Positions 52,037 through 54,541 of a stretch of DNA of 54,541 nt are shown here, piece after piece (within the stretch, counting starts at the first letter, position 1; each line of letters starts with the position of its first letter). A model generated the notes under the pieces. That model did no database searches, had not been told where the DNA came from, and saw only the letters and a program-made list of their open reading frames with translations. The stretch is from Achromobacter pulmonis (GTDB lineage Bacteria > Pseudomonadota > Gammaproteobacteria > Burkholderiales > Burkholderiaceae_B), in contig NZ_POQS01000004.1 in assembly GCF_002885955.2 (NCBI RefSeq), positions 669,289 through 723,829 on the forward strand, read 5' to 3'. The translations under genes and the position numbers were made by a program.

Positions 52037-54327
52037 GGGCGAACCGGGACGGAACCGGCCAGTTTGGCGTTCATTTCGTCGACCCGCGACGCCACCTCCT
52101 TCTGCAATTTCAGATCGGCTTCCTCGGCCTTGAAATCGGTCTTGCCGAATATGTCCTTTTCACGCACCCGGAAATACATCGAGGTGCTGGCCAGCAGGTG
52201 ATCGGGCCAGCTGCTCAGCATGGCGTCATGCACGAGGAAATCGAACAGCGCCATGACCTTGGGAGGCAGAGGATTCTTTCCCTCGCTCGCCTCGCGCCAG
52301 ACCTCGAGCAGGCGCCGCTGCATGGCGCGCTTGGCCTTCATTTCGGCGAGGAGATCTTTCGGTGTGTCCGCTTCCGTCGGTTCACCGCCGTTTCGCCTTA
52401 TTATTTCGTTGCGCATGTTCTGCTGGTCCTGCCCCCAGTTCTCCAAGGCGTTTGCCCGGACGGGATCGGCTCGCCAGTATTCCTCCCTGCGCCGAGCCTC
52501 ATCCCGCACCTCTTTATCGAGTTCACGATATTCGTCTTCCAGGCGCTTCCATAGCGGCTTGAAGCGCTGCGGCGGCCGTTCGCCGCGGCTGGCGACCGCG
52601 CGGTTCCAGCGCTCTTCCTTCAGCGCCTTCAGTTCATTCAGGCGAGCCGTGTTCTCCGGCTTTTTCCGCTCCTCCGGAGGCAGGTCCATGACGCGACGGA
52701 ACTCTTCGTTGTAGGCTGTCTCAGGTGTAAAGAAGTCCCGGTCCTGTATCCATTTTTCGGCCGGATCGGATAATTCCTCCTTGAACACCGGATCCTGGTA
52801 CCGCACCGCGAGCCAGCGCAGGAATACTTCCATGTGCGGCATGAAGTCGACGCCGGGCTCGTACTTCACGACTCCGCGATAGGCCTCGACCAGATCGGTG
52901 ATGTAGTAGCTTTGTCCGCCGTCCTTGATCTGGACGTTTAAAGAAAACTTGTCGTAAGTCTGCGGGCGCTTGGCGCGCAGCTGCTCCATGCTGTAGATAG
53001 CCACGCCATTCGACAATGCGGCATTCAGCATGTCCCGCAGCGGCACTCGCGACAGTTCCGTGCGCGAGCCCAGCGAGCCCTCGGGGCTGACGCCCATCAC
53101 GTCGCCGCTGGATCCGGGATAGAGGAATTGTTCCCCACGGGTCTTCTCCAGACTGTCCAGACGCTGATTCGCACGCAGTTCGTGCGCGGCGGCGAAATGA
53201 ATGCATTTCCCGACAGCGCCTGGCACGGTCAGCGTACGGTCCTTGTGCGTTTGCTTGAGCAGATCCGTAAATGGAACGAACTCGAGGAAGGCGTTCTCTT
53301 CCATGATGGACGCCACCGAATCCAGCAGGCCCAGGAAGCGTATCTGAATCTCCGCTGCGCGCGCGCCATTCTGCCCGGGAAAGACCAGATCCCTGTCATG
53401 GCGGCGACGGTACTTCTTGACGACGTCGTTGACGAACTGACGGGCGATGACGCCGCCCCGGTCGCCGCCGAACACCGAAATCTCTATCCGCCGCACATTG
53501 TTCATATCGGCGCTTACAGCCTCGTGGGCCGCCTTGAGCTGGCGCAGCGCCGCGTCTACCCGTTTGTCCACGCCCGAGCCCAGGTAGTAAGCCACGGTCT
53601 CGTTGTCGCGTACGACCGGAACGCCTTCCAGCGCGGTGGACTTGACGATTTCCTTGCCCGCCGTCCACGCGGCCTTCAGGGGATTCTTCTTGAAACCGTT
53701 CCAGAATCCCCGGACGGTGCCTTTTGCGCGGTCGGCCATGCGTTCCGGATCCCACGCATTCCAGATCCGGACGACCTTGTCGGGCAGCGTCTTGACGTCT
53801 TTCACGACGTCCTTGTAGGCCTTTACCATGGGCTGGAACGAGCCGTCCTTGATCGCTTTCTGCGTGGCGCCTTTCGCCCGCTTCATTACGTCGTGCTCAG
53901 GGATCTCGTCGAGCCGCGTAATGTTCATGGCCGCGTTTTTCGCGTTCTTGGCCGCCTCGCTGAGCATCTTTCTGCCGGCTACCGTCGCGCCGTAGATGAA
54001 ATCGTCGCTCTTCGCATCCTCGTTCAGGTCCGTTCCCAACCCCGAATAGTAGAAACGGAACCAATATTGATTCACCGGCTTGCCTGTGTCATTGTGCGCA
54101 TAGTGCGCCTCCCAGAGCCGGCAGATATTCGAATAGAACGTAGGATGCTCACTGTCAAAATCCCGATGGCGGCCAAACCCATCGAAGAAAAAGCCAATGC
54201 GCAGCACTGCACCACATTCGTTGCAGTCCTGCTTGGGATAAGCCGCCTCGTTCTCCGCCATCTTCTTAAGCACGGAGGCCGGCGTGCGATTCACTTGCGG
54301 CAATCCACCGGGCTCCTTGTCAGCCAT
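52033..54327 (-). CDS. Tle1-like (DUF2235) T6SS effector homologue with altered catalytic residues
   Basis: 764 residues. The N-terminal FFDGFGRHRDF matches the DUF2235/Tle1 phospholipase fold. Where the family has the nucleophile elbow GxSxG (typically GFSRGA), this protein reads FGGDRGG with Asp289 at the serine position. The usual PGVHSDVGGG block, with the family His, reads PGSSGDVMG (404-412). The Asp of FLGLLDSVAS (336) and the AAAHELRANQRLDSL block are kept. Residues 550-764 form a charged helical region. It starts inside the end of a DUF3304 lipoprotein gene (8-bp overlap). It may be a non-catalytic or differently acting effector; phospholipase activity should not be assumed. Confidence 0.8.
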   Translation of the reverse strand: MADKEPGGLPQVNRTPASVLKKMAENEAAYPKQDCNECGAVLRIGFFFDGFGRHRDFDSEHPTFYSNICRLWEAHYAHNDTGKPVNQYWFRFYYSGLGTDLNEDAKSDDFIYGATVAGRKMLSEAAKNAKNAAMNITRLDEIPEHDVMKRAKGATQKAIKDGSFQPMVKAYKDVVKDVKTLPDKVVRIWNAWDPERMADRAKGTVRGFWNGFKKNPLKAAWTAGKEIVKSTALEGVPVVRDNETVAYYLGSGVDKRVDAALRQLKAAHEAVSADMNNVRRIEISVFGGDRGGVIARQFVNDVVKKYRRRHDRDLVFPGQNGARAAEIQIRFLGLLDSVASIMEENAFLEFVPFTDLLKQTHKDRTLTVPGAVGKCIHFAAAHELRANQRLDSLEKTRGEQFLYPGSSGDVMGVSPEGSLGSRTELSRVPLRDMLNAALSNGVAIYSMEQLRAKRPQTYDKFSLNVQIKDGGQSYYITDLVEAYRGVVKYEPGVDFMPHMEVFLRWLAVRYQDPVFKEELSDPAEKWIQDRDFFTPETAYNEEFRRVMDLPPEERKKPENTARLNELKALKEERWNRAVASRGERPPQRFKPLWKRLEDEYRELDKEVRDEARRREEYWRADPVRANALENWGQDQQNMRNEIIRRNGGEPTEADTPKDLLAEMKAKRAMQRRLLEVWREASEGKNPLPPKVMALFDFLVHDAMLSSWPDHLLASTSMYFRVREKDIFGKTDFKAEEADLKLQKEVASRVDEMNAKLAGSVPVRP

Positions 54328-54541
54328 TCTTGTCTCCTGGGGCCGTACCTGTCGCCTTCAGCCTGGCGATTTTCTCTTCGGACATGGACGCCACCGCCTT
54401 AGCGAAATCACCCGGCTTGCGTTCTGGCTTGGCCAACACCGCGGCGATCTCCGGATCGGCGTCGAAATTCGATGCAACCGTGAAATACAAGTACATGAAT
54501 TGCCGCATGTCCTGCTTGTCCTCGATGCCGTACTTGATCCA
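54320..54541 (-). CDS. DUF3304 lipoprotein (copy 2), C-terminal end only
   Basis: 73 codons plus stop, continuing past the window edge. The protein matches the last 73 residues of copy 1 with a few changes (for example RQFMYLYF versus RQYMYLYF and FDADPE versus FDDDPE). DNA identity over 222 bp is 207/222 by hand alignment with 50615-50836. Its TGA overlaps the ATG of the Tle1-like gene, so the lipoprotein is encoded immediately upstream of the putative effector. Confidence 0.8.
   Translation of the reverse strand, partial: WIKYGIEDKQDMRQFMYLYFTVASNFDADPEIAAVLAKPERKPGDFAKAVASMSEEKIARLKATGTAPGDKNG

Overview
The window is a high-GC stretch of a betaproteobacterial chromosome, most likely Alcaligenaceae (Bordetella/Achromobacter type). 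This is inferred from the base composition, the mix of a Bug-family periplasmic binding protein, a cyanide-insensitive-type bd oxidase with a DUF2474 companion, tcuAB genes, and a Burkholderiales-style type VI secretion (T6SS) locus. Gene density is high, most intergenic gaps are short, and no tRNA, rRNA, insertion sequence or CRISPR array was seen.

Left part (1-15 kb), mostly core genes: tamB (cut by the window start), tamA and mrp run on the minus strand. They are followed by a small membrane protein, metG, trhO, two tandem META-domain lipoproteins, an acyltransferase-3 membrane protein, an XRE-type repressor, an orphan OmpR-like regulator with a degenerate receiver, a Kch-type potassium channel, and a CSS/EAL cyclic-di-GMP phosphodiesterase.

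Middle part (15-24.6 kb), metabolism: a cydAB/cioAB oxidase operon with a 47-residue DUF2474 protein and a MocR-type regulator behind it. Convergent to it is a minus-strand group GST - tcuR - tcuA - tcuB - Bug/TctC-like binding protein, which looks like a tricarballylate/tricarboxylate utilisation unit.

Right part (24.7-54.5 kb), a T6SS locus built around a divergent promoter region near 41.7 kb. To the left (minus strand): TPR lipoprotein - tssB - tssC - hcp - hairpin - tssE - tssF - tssG - clpV - vgrG - DUF4123 adaptor - VasX-like pore-forming effector - DUF6708 membrane protein - a decayed second DUF6708 fragment. To the right (plus strand): tssJ - tssK - tssL - a 1625-residue evolved VgrG with a C-terminal HEIGH metallopeptidase - a secreted protein that is the likely immunity partner. 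Beyond that, minus-strand genes encode a small membrane protein, a DUF3304 lipoprotein, an unknown membrane-anchored protein, a Tle1/DUF2235-like protein whose catalytic Ser and His positions are changed, and the end of a second, 93% identical DUF3304 copy. tssM, tssA and a PAAR gene are not in the window and probably lie outside it.

The most notable items are the VgrG-peptidase/immunity pair, the catalytically altered Tle1-like protein flanked by duplicated DUF3304 lipoprotein genes, the VasX-like/DUF6708 cassette with its frameshifted remnant, and the regulator with Glu in place of the phospho-acceptor Asp beside tandem operator-like repeats.
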